Positions 24,701 to 33,060 of a stretch of 35,346 nucleotides of DNA are shown here, in pieces. How positions within the stretch are numbered: position 1 is the stretch's first letter; the number at the start of each line of letters is the position of its first letter. This DNA comes from Gammaproteobacteria bacterium (GTDB lineage: Bacteria; Pseudomonadota; Gammaproteobacteria; Pseudomonadales; Azotimanducaceae): positions 1-35,346 of the forward strand of contig JAPPND010000042.1 in the NCBI GenBank assembly GCA_028818795.1. Reading direction: 5' to 3'. The notes beneath the pieces are model-generated. The model saw only the letters and a program-made list of their open reading frames with translations, was not told the DNA's origin and did no database searches. The position numbers and the translations under genes are program-made.

Positions 24701-25941
24701 TCAACGTCAAGGTCTACACCGGTTCGGTTGCCTCCCGGGCACCGCTGCTCGACGATGCCGCTGCATTCGACCTCTATCTCACGACCTACGGCCTGCTTCA
24801 GAACGACGTCGAGGCCTTGGCCGCGATCAGTTGGCATAGCGTGGTGCTGGACGAAGCCCAGGCGATCAAGAACCCGTTGACGAAGCGTGCCGGGGCGGCG
24901 CGCAGATTGCCCGCTGGCTTTCGTGCCGTGACGACCGGCACGCCTATCCAGAACAACCTGATGGATCTCCACTCGCTGTTCAGCTTCTTGAATCCGGGTC
25001 TGCTCGGCTCGCGGGAGAAATTCCGCAGCAACTTCGGCGAACCGGTGGAGCTCGACGACAACGAGGAGGCGCGCAACCGGTTGCGACGCATCATCGCGCC
25101 GTTCATGTTGAGGCGGTTGAAAACGGATGTGCTCGACGACCTCCCGGAGCGCACGGAGATCACGTTGCACGTGACGTTGTCGTCCGAGGAGGCCGCCCTC
25201 TACGAAGTGCTCCGGGAGCGGGCCCTCGAGCAACTCCAGGCCGCCCGGGAAGGGAATCCGGACGCGGGCGAAGGCGAGCGCTTCCAACTCTTCGCGCACC
25301 TGACGCGTCTCCGCCTCGCCTGCTGCAACCCCAAGCTCGTGACCGATTCGCCGGCCAACGCGCCCCGGAGCTCGAAGCTCGATACCTTCGCTGAGACCCT
25401 CGCCGAGCTGCTCGAGAACCGCCACAAGGTGCTGGTCTTCTCGCAGTTCGTCATGCACCTGAAGCTCGTCGAGGACTACCTCAACGAGCAGGGGATCAGC
25501 TATCAGTACCTCGACGGCAGTACGTCGGCGAAGGCTCGCAGCGAGCGCATCGCGGCGTTCCAGGCGGGCCAAGGCGACGTGTTCCTGATCTCGCTGAAGG
25601 CCGGCGGCACCGGTCTCAACCTGACCGCCGCCGACTATGTCATCCACCTGGATCCCTGGTGGAATCCCGCCGTCGAGGATCAGGCTTCGGACCGCGCCCA
25701 CCGCATCGGCCAGACGCGACCGGTGACCATCTACCGGCTGGTCACCGAGGGCACCATCGAGGAGCAGATCGTTGACATCCATCATCGCAAAAGGGACCTG
25801 GCGGATCGGCTGCTAGAAGGCGCCGACGCCGCAGGGCGGTTGAATACCGAAGAACTGCTGGAACTCCTGCGACAGCCCGTCCGTCAGGTCGGCAGCGATG
25901 GCGCTGCAGGATCGGCTGACCCGACGGCCGTCGCCGCCTGA
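21718..25941 (+). CDS. Large SNF2-family DEAD/DEAH-box helicase
   Basis: A 1407-residue protein starting at GTG 21718 after an AAGGA site; the frame is open further upstream, but the extension does not look coding. The N-terminal 900 residues include helical, repeat-like sequence (about 150-480) and the region usually found in bacterial SNF2 helicases. The Swi2/Snf2 core follows: LRPYQVDGYRWL, Walker A MGLGKT with K955, DEAQ (1045-1048), TGTPIQNN, then the C-terminal RecA domain with DPWWNP and DRAHRIGQ (1325-1332). It is a double-stranded DNA translocase or remodeller rather than a strand-separating helicase. It diverges from the leftward defence genes and ends 4 bp from the convergent Uma2 gene. 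A role in defence is plausible from position but not shown. Confidence 0.9.
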   Translation: MAAEPTEVLNAGFDADPYAALSPGARLVAQAYGVVAPHGIGVNRTARILAQASIDLLGRNLTQAEVRRANDELINADICIRPLSPNVGVAATRSWAVPLAVRAQREGRLTQILEAFQATRPSPGVDRYQFETLFRCYVIGGDFGNLDALLEEDEGSVDEWRFLADPLAVDVLATLPERYTDVALSGCLRHTVDIGASPEPAIHACHRFSMDPARHAADMAYIRILQGRFDAAEAVFSELPREVRDTKPANTGRASTRAMIAMLRGDNPGAREHIDAAIAAEKAGTRKRNVFPEHAAFALSLIALVRLDTPESRDLLQHLLRTAERRYLNRDWEVAFAIDAARIQRDIGIYARRTAIPCYLTFLDGFRNCWLGSDNQASAEWLELMDAYRSRASANGYRWIAAESASILHRLVELRGADLAGLPDPQPLLDELGIQTLAVLEAPMLAWERSLKALEQLAYDASNQGQAKSATSAPVEKRLVWDVHRYYDNVDVTPREQRRNKNGSWGKGRRVALKRLAEEAPSMDHLREEDLAAAAAVVIRRSWGRVDYELGIRGLYVLAGHPHVFNDSGEPIDVVRREPELHIDEGPDGRVVVAIDPHGWDAEGEYGITLASDNRIEVTRFTNDHRRLFDVIPPEGLKFPADGKSRLLEAVSALVSQVRVQSDAGPVAGAKEVEADAEPWVRLEPFEAGLAVAILVEPIADSGICFEPGQGGATVFASRDGEHVQARRDLGKERTALARLVQRCPRLATRPTEYDPLVLAEPLECLELLDQLDAAEARCKWPKGEPFKIVARHSTPSLSLTVKPAEQWLQTSGKLVVDGSRVLDLKRLFALLEANPRSRFLELEGGEFVALTAAFRRQLDDLASLSTPAAKGAVRLHSLAASSLDDLFEEAEVAGDDGWQQMRTDLEAARSFEPELPSTLQAQLRPYQVDGYRWLARLSRWGAGACLADDMGLGKTVQTLSVLLDRAPGGPALVVAPTSVVANWVDESRRFTPTLNVKVYTGSVASRAPLLDDAAAFDLYLTTYGLLQNDVEALAAISWHSVVLDEAQAIKNPLTKRAGAARRLPAGFRAVTTGTPIQNNLMDLHSLFSFLNPGLLGSREKFRSNFGEPVELDDNEEARNRLRRIIAPFMLRRLKTDVLDDLPERTEITLHVTLSSEEAALYEVLRERALEQLQAAREGNPDAGEGERFQLFAHLTRLRLACCNPKLVTDSPANAPRSSKLDTFAETLAELLENRHKVLVFSQFVMHLKLVEDYLNEQGISYQYLDGSTSAKARSERIAAFQAGQGDVFLISLKAGGTGLNLTAADYVIHLDPWWNPAVEDQASDRAHRIGQTRPVTIYRLVTEGTIEEQIVDIHHRKRDLADRLLEGADAAGRLNTEELLELLRQPVRQVGSDGAAGSADPTAVAA

Positions 25942-25945
25942 CCGG

Positions 25946-26737
25946 CTAACGTTCGAGGAGTCTCTCCAACTCCTCGATTCGTCGCTCGGCTTGGGATGCT
26001 CGCTCCTCGGCCGATTCGGCCCGCGCTACTGCCGACTCAGCCCGCGCTTCTGCCTCGACGCGCATGGCATCCGACTGAACGTGGTCCGGCAGGATTTCGC
26101 CGGTGGCTGCGTTTCTGAAGCGGATCCGGTCGTTTTCCACGATGACGTCCAAGCCCAATACCCGGCTCGGTAGGCCGCCATCTGTCGACGGTCGAATGCG
26201 CGTGTATTCGCGCCCTTCCAAACGATAACCCGCCAAGCGCGGCCCGAACGGCTCGAACAGCCAGAATTCGCGAATCCCCAACGCCGCGTAGAGTCCAGGT
26301 TTCACCCGAACGTCCTTGCGCCAGGTCCGCTTCGACAGGACCTCCAAGGCAAACGCAGGTACAGCGTCGCCTTCCTCCCAAACCTTGTACGACGACCGAT
26401 CGGGATTGCCGGCGTTGAAAACCACCATGAGGTCGGGCGAGAGCGCCGCCTTGGGATTGCCTTTTTCGAAGAGCATGACGAGGTCGTTCGCCACCAATGT
26501 GCCGCCTTGGTCTCTGAACCAAACCCGGAGCGCGTCGAAGCAGTAGTTCGACGCCTCGGCGTGGCGCGTGCTTTCGGACACTCTACCGTCCGGACCCGGA
26601 TAGCCCTCGTCGTCGTATTCGACGGGCGGCACGGGTCGGTAGAGCGCATCCGCGTAGATCACGGAAAGGGGCACCGACGGCTTGCGTTGCGGCGCCTTCA
26701 CAACGGTTGGTTCGACCGGCAGGGTTCTTGGCTGCAT
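25946..26737 (-). CDS. Uma2-family (DUF820) endonuclease-like protein with C-terminal coiled coil
   Basis: A 263-residue member of the Uma2/DUF820 family, a PD-(D/E)xK-like fold widespread in cyanobacteria and other bacteria, with no firmly known role. The core shows SPDLMVVF, then ALEVLSKRTWRKD and the KPGLYAALGIREFWLF segment that is typical of the family. The last 45 residues are alanine- and glutamate-rich heptads (AESAEERASQAERRIEELE), a predicted coiled coil often seen in this family. The start at ATG 26737 is the most natural; the frame stays open another 52 codons upstream without family similarity that I can see. It is convergent with the SNF2 gene. Confidence 0.85.
   Translation of the reverse strand: MQPRTLPVEPTVVKAPQRKPSVPLSVIYADALYRPVPPVEYDDEGYPGPDGRVSESTRHAEASNYCFDALRVWFRDQGGTLVANDLVMLFEKGNPKAALSPDLMVVFNAGNPDRSSYKVWEEGDAVPAFALEVLSKRTWRKDVRVKPGLYAALGIREFWLFEPFGPRLAGYRLEGREYTRIRPSTDGGLPSRVLGLDVIVENDRIRFRNAATGEILPDHVQSDAMRVEAEARAESAVARAESAEERASQAERRIEELERLLER
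25954..25976. terminator. Possible terminator hairpin after the SNF2 gene
   Basis: CGAGGAGT (25954-25961) and ACTCCTCG (25969-25976) form a perfect 8-bp stem with a 7-base loop, 13 bp past the SNF2 stop. It lies inside the last codons of the convergent Uma2 gene, where it encodes repeated Leu-Glu residues, and has no T-run, so it may be a codon coincidence. Confidence 0.3.
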
Positions 26738-26870
26738 CTTCGAAAAGTACCACGAAAACGACTCGCGGACGGGCGACCGGAACAGCTTCCGCCAAAACGG
26801 GTCCGGGCCGTTACAGAGATCGCCCCATCTGGATGTGCGAGATTGACCACTTGTGGCCTGCCGGTCGCGA

Positions 26871-27560
26871 CTACGGTGCGGGATCCCTGTCAATCAGCAG
26901 TTCCCGACCGTTCAACGGTTGCACCGGGCGGCTATTGTTTCCGAGGATGGCCTCGAACGCAGCGAGTCCTCCATCGGAGATCTCGACAGGCGTCTGTAGA
27001 ACGAACCATTGGACACCTTCCGAGCATGGCGGGGTGGTCAGCGACCCTTCGTAGCGGAACATCCGACTCGCCCCGGGCAGCAGACCGGACGCCGTGATCG
27101 TCTTCTCCTCAAAGGCAAGTGATTCGCCCGGTTGGGGGAGTTGCTCGGCCAGGGGGTCGAGAACGGGGTGTTCGCCGCCGCGTCGAACGAGTACGCCGAC
27201 CACCGCCAAGGTGCCCTCCTCGTTCCGGTGCACCAGGTGGATCTCCATGTCGAAGGGTCTGCCTGCGACGGTGTGTTCGCCGGGCGTGTGGAAGTGGAAC
27301 TGCGTGAGGTCGTACCGTGCCCCGCCGACCTCGATCCAATTCTCGCTCGTGGACGCCACCTCGACGGTGTGTCCGTTGTGTTGGACCTCGAGCATCATCG
27401 GCTGGTAGTGGAACGCCACAGTGGGCACCTCCGCTTGCGTCGCGCCCACGATGTCGATGGGCGACTGACGATTGCCGACGGCGCAGAGCAGGTACTCCGA
27501 GCTCAACTGGCCCCAAACCGCCGGGCCGTTCTCCGGCCCGTATCCCCAAGGTGGCTCCAT
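26871..27560 (-). CDS. Alpha-type carbonic anhydrase without visible signal peptide
   Basis: It catalyses reversible CO2 hydration. The 229-residue domain shows the alpha-class landmarks: WGYGPENGP near the N-terminus, QSPIDI (32-37), zinc ligands H89 and H91 in QFHFH and H108 in MEIHLVH, the proton-network GEHTV, and the substrate-site LTTPPCSEGV. All catalytic residues appear intact. The ATG at 27560 starts right at the domain. Upstream in-frame starts (27659 at most) add arginine-rich sequence with no hydrophobic stretch, so I see no export signal, unlike most bacterial alpha enzymes, which are periplasmic. An N-terminal region lost to mutation is another possibility. It diverges from the phosphotransferase gene. 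Confidence 0.9.
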   Translation of the reverse strand: MEPPWGYGPENGPAVWGQLSSEYLLCAVGNRQSPIDIVGATQAEVPTVAFHYQPMMLEVQHNGHTVEVASTSENWIEVGGARYDLTQFHFHTPGEHTVAGRPFDMEIHLVHRNEEGTLAVVGVLVRRGGEHPVLDPLAEQLPQPGESLAFEEKTITASGLLPGASRMFRYEGSLTTPPCSEGVQWFVLQTPVEISDGGLAAFEAILGNNSRPVQPLNGRELLIDRDPAP

Positions 27561-27702
27561 ACCAGAACTGGTCCCGCTCCTCCGTCGCGCTACCATTCGT
27601 CTTGGACTTGGCAGCAACGTGAACGTATCAGTGTCACCGAGTCTGCCAGCGGGCGGCAAGAGTCTTGCGGTTCTTTTCGAAGTCTGTGCGAACTGACGCC
27701 CG

Positions 27703-28668
27703 ATGCGAATGAGGCAGACAGGTCAATGGCAGAGCGAGTTGCCCGACGCCGCACGCAGCCGGGCCGTTGCGGCCGGCGACTCGGGACGCCGTTGGATGCG
27801 GGACCTGGACGAAACGGTCCGCGCGTTGGCGGATGGATGGAACCTACGCATCGGTCATGCATTGCCGGGTGGATCCGAGAGTCTCGTGCTCGCCGTTCGA
27901 CGGGAAGGTGGCACCGACGCGGTCTTGAAGATCAGGATGCCGGGGGACGACGACTTCGAAGGCGAGGCGCGGGCCTACGAACTGTCCCGGGGTCGCGGCG
28001 TGGCCACGCTCTACGCCCGGTCCGACGATCATCGCGCCCTGCTGATGGAGCGGCTTGGCCCTTGCATCGCGGACCTTGGCTGGTCGGTCAGCCAGCAGAT
28101 CGACGCAATCTGCCGGACCCTCAAGGAACTCTGGCATGCCCCGGTGGATGGCGAATCGATGCCCACCGGGAAGTGGAAGGCAAACTGGCTCGCGGACTTC
28201 ATCGACCACTCTTGGCAACGCCTTGGTCGGCCCTGCGCCCGACGCACCCGCGACCGGGCGCTCGACTTCGCCGCCGAGCGCGCCGATGCGCACCCGAAAG
28301 CCACGGCCGTCCTCGTTCATGCCGATGCGCACGAGCACAACCTGCTGGTCGTTCGCAACCGAGACTACGAACCCGGGACTCCATGCAAATTCGTTGATCC
28401 CGACGGGCTCCTGGCCGAACCCGCCTGCGACCTGGCGGTGCCAATGCGTGGCTTTGATGCTGAACTGCGCGCCGCGCCGGTGCAGCGCGGCCGGGAACGC
28501 TGCGCCTACCTTGCCGAGATCAGCGCAGTCGACGAACGGGCGATTTGGCATTGGGGATTCATGGAACGGGTGTCCACCGGTTTGCACCTGCTCGAACTCG
28601 GGATCGAGGAGGAAGCCCGTGAGATGCTCGAGGTCGCGGACCACTGGTCGCACCACCCCGGGCCGTGA
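27703..28668 (+). CDS. APH-family phosphotransferase (aminoglycoside 6-phosphotransferase-like)
   Basis: A kinase-fold small-molecule phosphotransferase, related to APH(6)/StrB streptomycin kinases. An N-lobe lysine is in AVLKIRMPG and the E of the following helix is in EGEARAYEL. The catalytic loop VHADAHEHN is at about 204-212 and the metal-binding motif FVDPDGL follows with EPACDLA. The full frame gives 321 residues; an internal ATG at 27796 (MRDLDETV) gives 290 and is closer to StrB in length. Neither start has a good ribosome binding site. The true substrate is unknown: many chromosomal homologues do not confer resistance. It is convergent with the PDZ pseudogene, 11 bp away. Confidence 0.85.
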   Translation: MRMRQTGQWQSELPDAARSRAVAAGDSGRRWMRDLDETVRALADGWNLRIGHALPGGSESLVLAVRREGGTDAVLKIRMPGDDDFEGEARAYELSRGRGVATLYARSDDHRALLMERLGPCIADLGWSVSQQIDAICRTLKELWHAPVDGESMPTGKWKANWLADFIDHSWQRLGRPCARRTRDRALDFAAERADAHPKATAVLVHADAHEHNLLVVRNRDYEPGTPCKFVDPDGLLAEPACDLAVPMRGFDAELRAAPVQRGRERCAYLAEISAVDERAIWHWGFMERVSTGLHLLELGIEEEAREMLEVADHWSHHPGP

Positions 28669-28679
28669 CCGCCGCGCGG

Positions 28680-29334
28680 CTAGTGGCCCCCGAGAACGCT
28701 CTCAGACTCCAATACGGCACCGTCCCTGACCCAGGTGGCCGTCGCCAGGTCACCGGGCGCCATCATCGCCAGCACCGTCCACAGTTGCGCCGTGTCGAGG
28801 ATGCGGACGCCGGCCAACGTCAACAGGATGTCGTCTTCCCGCATTCCGCACACGTCGGCAAAGGTTCCCGGCGCCACGTCCGTCACCACGAGACCCGTCG
28901 CCGTTTCGCGGGTTGTTGCTCCGAGGCTCGTGCGCCACGCCCCCGGCAGGGCCGTCACGCCGTGTTCAACGTACAGGCGGAAGTCGGCAACGATTCGCCG
29001 CCAATGCGCGTTCAGGAAGTCCGGCAGATCGACAAGTGGTGCCTCGAAAGCCGGATTGGGCCAACCTCACCCGGTTCGGCCAGCCGCCTGCGTTCGCCGG
29101 ACCAATCTCGATGTCGATCCTTGTACCGGCGCAGGGTTGGTCCGCCTTGGTGCCAGCGAGTCTGTTCTGCGGCTCGCTGGATTCCACCTTGACGAGGCAA
29201 CCTGCATTGCCATCGACGCTCGGGAAACCGGGAACGCGACAGATTCCGGCCCCACAGGCGGCTGGCATGCGCAGGCGTTCCCAGACTGCCGACAACGGCA
29301 GGAATACCTGGAAGCTCTCGTGCAGTTCGACCAC
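28680..29334 (-). pseudogene. PDZ-domain protein, one frameshift
   Basis: The upstream part starts at GTG 29334 (MVELHESFQVFLPLSAVWERL), resembling the start of a START/SRPBCC-like domain, and runs to GGWPNRVRLAQ. Near 29060 the sequence continues in another frame as NPAFEAPLVDLPDFLNAHWRR. It goes on into a PDZ domain (GLVVTDVAPGTFADVCGMREDDILLTLAG) and stops at 28680. Joined, this is a protein of about 217 residues with no signal peptide and no protease domain. The function is unknown. The single shift could be a real lesion or an assembly error. Confidence 0.7.
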
Positions 29335-29471
29335 GTTCTTGTGTGTTGCTTCAGGCGATGCACCGACGGTCGAAGGCGGGCTCGCCCAAAGTAGCTCTTG
29401 ACCCTCTCGTCGCGTCAGGTACTACTGTCCGTTCGCCGCCCTTCCGGGCCACGATGAGGCAATCTTAGTCC

Positions 29472-31741
29472 ATGCTCGGCACCGTGACCCCTTTGAGCTT
29501 CCGCCAAGCCCTACACGAGTGGTTCGCGGTCGCATTGGCCGAACTGCGTTCAGTGCGCCGGCTGGCGCGCACCTGGATGTTTCTCGGGCTCGGCATCGCC
29601 GTAATGGGGACCACCTACGCCTACTACTCGTATTTGCACGCCACCTCGACGTTTTCGACTGGCGACGCGAGTCGAGCCGCAACTCCATCCTCTGGCTCGG
29701 TACGGCCGGCGGAATCTTTGAGAAGCGCTATGTCGCCTTGATGCCCGGCTTGCGCTGGTTGCCGGTGCCCGGGCCAAATCTCGATGAGGCGGCCGGGCCG
29801 CATTCCCCAACCGTCGATTTGACCGTGAGGCTGCCAGAGGGCTGGCTGGTCGCCGGTCCCGGTCGACGCCAAGACCTCGGCGACGGGCGGTTCCGGTTCC
29901 GGCCGGGGGTCCGCGTGCCCAAGGTGGGGCTCTTAGCGGCGCGGTTCGAACGGCGCGCAGTGGAAGTCGCCGGCGTGGAACTGGAACTCCCGCTCCATCC
30001 CGCTCATTTGCGCAACCTCGACTACTACGACGGCGCGCACGAACCAATCAGATCGCGCCTCGAGGAAATTTTCGACCGTGCCGCCGCGTTCGGGATCCCC
30101 TACCCCTACGGCGGGTTCACCGTCGTGGAAGTTCCCGCGCAGCTGCGCGGGTACGGCGGCGGTCAATGGCTCGACACGCAGATGGTCTTGCCGGGCTTGC
30201 TCCTCCTCAAGGAACACGGCTTCCCCTATGCCAATGTCTGGATCTACAACGACCCCAATCAGTTTTCCAACCTGGATGCCCTGAAGGCCCAATGGCTGGA
30301 GATGACCTTCGCGGCCCCGTATTCGAGTGGCAGCGCGCTGCGCGGCCTGGCCCGCAACCTAGTGACCTACCAGACCACCGCAGTAGGATCCGGTGCTCGT
30401 GCCCTCGACTTCGTGGGCCGGAACTCGCCCGCGAACTCTTCTCCAATCCCGCAAGCTTCCGGTACGCGGGTTCCACGATGTTCACCGCGCACACCTGGAA
30501 CGCCGACATGGTTTTCGGTGCTACCGCGGTTCAGATGATTGGCGATCTAGCCAGCCGGGGAACCGGTCGACCGGGATTCGTCTCGTACGCGTTCGCCCAA
30601 CCGTCGGTGTGGGAACAGGCAAACGGAGCCTCCCTATCCGAGATGGATCTCGATCAGGATCCAGGCGGAGCGATCAGGGCGTTCGCGCTGCGGGGCAACG
30701 CCGTCGCGCGCTCCATTGTCGATGGGCTTGGCAGGGATCGAACTGCCGCGCTGCTTGCCGAGTTGCGCCGTCGTAGCCACGATGGCAGCTACGACGCCAG
30801 CGATTTCGCCCGCGCGGGCTCCGCTACCGGAGGCGACATCGAGCAACTGATCGGCGATTGGCTGAACGATGTGGCCCTGCCTGGATTCATCGTCTCGCGG
30901 GCCCGCGTCGAACGGGTCGCCGACGACGCCGACGGCAACCCGCGCTACGAGATCCGCGTGCACGTTCGCAACGACGAGCCGACGCCGGGGCTGGTCCGCC
31001 TTAGCCTCGGCGTCATGCCACAGAGCGCGCGCAGCGAACCGGTACGGGTCGACGGCAAGACCACGGTGGAAGTCGGAATGGTCACCGCCGACCCCCCCCA
31101 GGTGCTTTGGCTCGAACCCTACCTGGCGCTGAATCGCGCGCCATTTCGAATCGACATTGAAGTGAGCGACGAACATGAGATTGCCGCCCGGGAACCGTTC
31201 GTCGGCGCCCGACCGAGTTACTTGGTCACCGCCGCCCCGCGCCGGCGTCGTGATCGATGATCTGGACCCGGGTTTCTCCACGGTGCTGCGGCACGAAGAT
31301 GCACGGATCGGCGGCGGAGTGGCCGTTGCCGACTTGGACGAACACACCGGGCGAGTGGAGCCGAGCCACGATCCCGACAAGCTGGGGCAAATACCGCATA
31401 CAACGGCAGGAGCGCTGGCGGGCGACGGTGACCAGGTGGCGGTGTTCGTCGCCGACCTGCCGAGATCCGGCCGGTGGCAACTGGACTACCACGTGCCCGA
31501 TCGGCACGGCCTCGGACCGACCTACTACCCGTCTTTTGGTGCCCTTGGGACGTTCGACATGACGCTCGTCGCCGATGGTACGGAGACACCCGTCGTCTTC
31601 GACGGGGCCACGGCTGAGACCGGTTGGAACAAACTCGGGGAGTACGAGTTCACCGGGACCGAGGTGCGACTGGAAGTATCCAGCCGAACCGAGGGCGAGA
31701 TGGTGATCGCGGACGCGATCCGTTGGACGCCGCTCGATTGA
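29472..31741 (+). pseudogene. Membrane-anchored M1-peptidase-like protein with golvesin-type C-terminal domain, three frameshifts
   Basis: From ATG 29472 the product begins with one transmembrane helix (MFLGLGIAVMGTTYAYY, residues about 36-52). Near 29660-29720 coding moves to another frame (FEKRYVALMPGLRW...), near 30420 to a third (ELARELFSNPASF), apparently by loss of one G, and near 31240 to a fourth segment (AGVVIDDLDPGF). Restored, the exported part resembles the C-terminal half of the M1-like peptidase region of ABC-permease/aminopeptidase fusions. It has no HExxH motif, and a large internal piece may be missing after the first helix. The last 160 residues (GRWQLDYHVP, EVRLEVSS, IADAIRW) look like a golvesin/xanthan-lyase carbohydrate-binding-like domain. 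It is most likely non-functional. Confidence 0.7.
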
Positions 31742-31773
31742 ACCGTCAGCGCGTCTTCGCGAGTACCCGAGCG

Positions 31774-31795
31774 CGGCTCGTGGGTACACGAGCCG
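31774..31795. terminator. Perfect 9-bp hairpin between convergent genes
   Basis: CGGCTCGTG (31774-31782) and CACGAGCCG (31787-31795) form a perfect stem with a GGTA loop. It lies in the 122-bp gap between the 3' ends of the golvesin-domain locus and the dioxygenase gene. It probably acts as a terminator in both directions, although no T-run follows on either side. Confidence 0.5.
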
Positions 31796-31863
31796 TCCAA
31801 GAGCGATCCCAACCGTGTCACCAAACGTAACCTACGCGTAAACATCACGGCTGCTCAAGGTGT

Positions 31864-33036
31864 CTAGCGGGCGCGGAAATCTCCGCCCCGCCGTCGCAGC
31901 ACCTCCAGCCGGCTCACGAAGTCGTCGCGGCAAACGTAGCAGCCCTCGAACAGGCGGTGGCCGCTCGTGGGGTCGAAGGCGCTCCGGGCATGCATGATGC
32001 GATGGTTGTCGAAGACCTGGCACTCGCCGGCCGCCAACCGGAACCGGAACTGCATTTCCCGGCTCGTCGCGATCTCGAGAAACCGGCGAAAGGCGCGGTA
32101 GAAGTCCATCTGCAGTTCGGGCTCGATGTCGACCGGTCCCAGCAACGCCGGGTGGCAACGGGTACCCAGGATGTCGCCGTCCTCGTCCACGTCGATCACC
32201 GTCGCCCGGTTGACGATGTGCCAGTCGTCGGCAATCGACGAGAACGTGACGCGACAGGTGCTCAGGAGTTCGAAGGCGGCGGGGTCGTTGCTGCGCAGTT
32301 CTTCGGCGCAGGCGATGGAGTCCACCAGCACGCTCTCGCCGCCGGTCGCGTCGTTGACGAGGCAGTGAAGGAACTGGACTCCCGGCGGATGCCGTCGGCT
32401 GCCGAGATCGTTGTGGGGGAGCAGCGCACGGGGCGTATAGGCGAGGTTTTCGGCGTTGGGCTTCGACTCGACGCGGAAGTAGCGGCCGAAGTGCGACTCC
32501 TCGATGAATGCGATGCGTTCGGCGAGCGCCATGACCGTGCGTTCCTCCACGGGCATTCCGGTGACGAAGCCAATCCCCATGTCGTCGACGTAGGCAAGAA
32601 GTCGCAGCAACGGCGAATCGCCGGTCATGGCTTCGCTGTAATCCACGGATAGCGATGCCTTGTCCAGGTTGCTCGTCGCCCAGGCCCGCGCACGGCATTT
32701 TCGGTCCAAGCGGGCGGACCCCTCAGCGCGGCGGGAGTCCAGCCACGTCCAACTGTAGTAGCTGCCTTGGCAGTTGGCGTCGTGCGGCGGCCATTCGATA
32801 TGTACGCCGTTTTCGTCGGAGGAAATCGATGCCGGCGCGATGGTAAGCGGGATGGCAAGGAAATCGAGCATTCGCTCCCAGGCGTCCGGGTGCGTGCATT
32901 GCGCGCAATGGCAGTTCTCGCGCAACCAGTAGTAGAGGTGTCGACTGTGCTCGCCATTGGGCCAGACGATTTGGACGCTGTCGCTCCCCGTCTCAAGCCG
33001 GGGCACATCGCTTGCTAGTCGGTTGGGCTCGGACAT
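31864..33036 (-). CDS. Gamma-butyrobetaine hydroxylase-like Fe(II)/2-oxoglutarate dioxygenase
   Basis: A TauD/TfdA-superfamily dioxygenase with the N-terminal zinc domain (DUF971 type) of gamma-butyrobetaine hydroxylases, which make L-carnitine. With numbering from an upstream ATG at 33045 (393 residues), the zinc cysteines are in CHCAQC (45, 47, 50). The iron ligands are H211 and D213 (LPHNDLGSR) and a distal histidine in DNHRIMHARSAFD (H352). The usual GHxS histidine of the zinc domain is not obvious; NCQGS occupies that place, with C92 a possible substitute. The start at ATG 33036 (MSEPNRL, 390 residues) is preferred because GAGG lies 9 nt before it. It follows the SDR gene by about 25 nt, in one operon. 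The exact substrate is not certain. Confidence 0.85.
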   Translation of the reverse strand: MSEPNRLASDVPRLETGSDSVQIVWPNGEHSRHLYYWLRENCHCAQCTHPDAWERMLDFLAIPLTIAPASISSDENGVHIEWPPHDANCQGSYYSWTWLDSRRAEGSARLDRKCRARAWATSNLDKASLSVDYSEAMTGDSPLLRLLAYVDDMGIGFVTGMPVEERTVMALAERIAFIEESHFGRYFRVESKPNAENLAYTPRALLPHNDLGSRRHPPGVQFLHCLVNDATGGESVLVDSIACAEELRSNDPAAFELLSTCRVTFSSIADDWHIVNRATVIDVDEDGDILGTRCHPALLGPVDIEPELQMDFYRAFRRFLEIATSREMQFRFRLAAGECQVFDNHRIMHARSAFDPTSGHRLFEGCYVCRDDFVSRLEVLRRRGGDFRAR

Positions 33037-33060
33037 CGCAACCATCCTCGAAGTCGCGCT

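Noticed and set aside
24229-25785. Minus-strand 518-codon open frame
   Set aside because: Antisense to the SNF2 ATPase core; shadow of its G+C-rich third codon positions.
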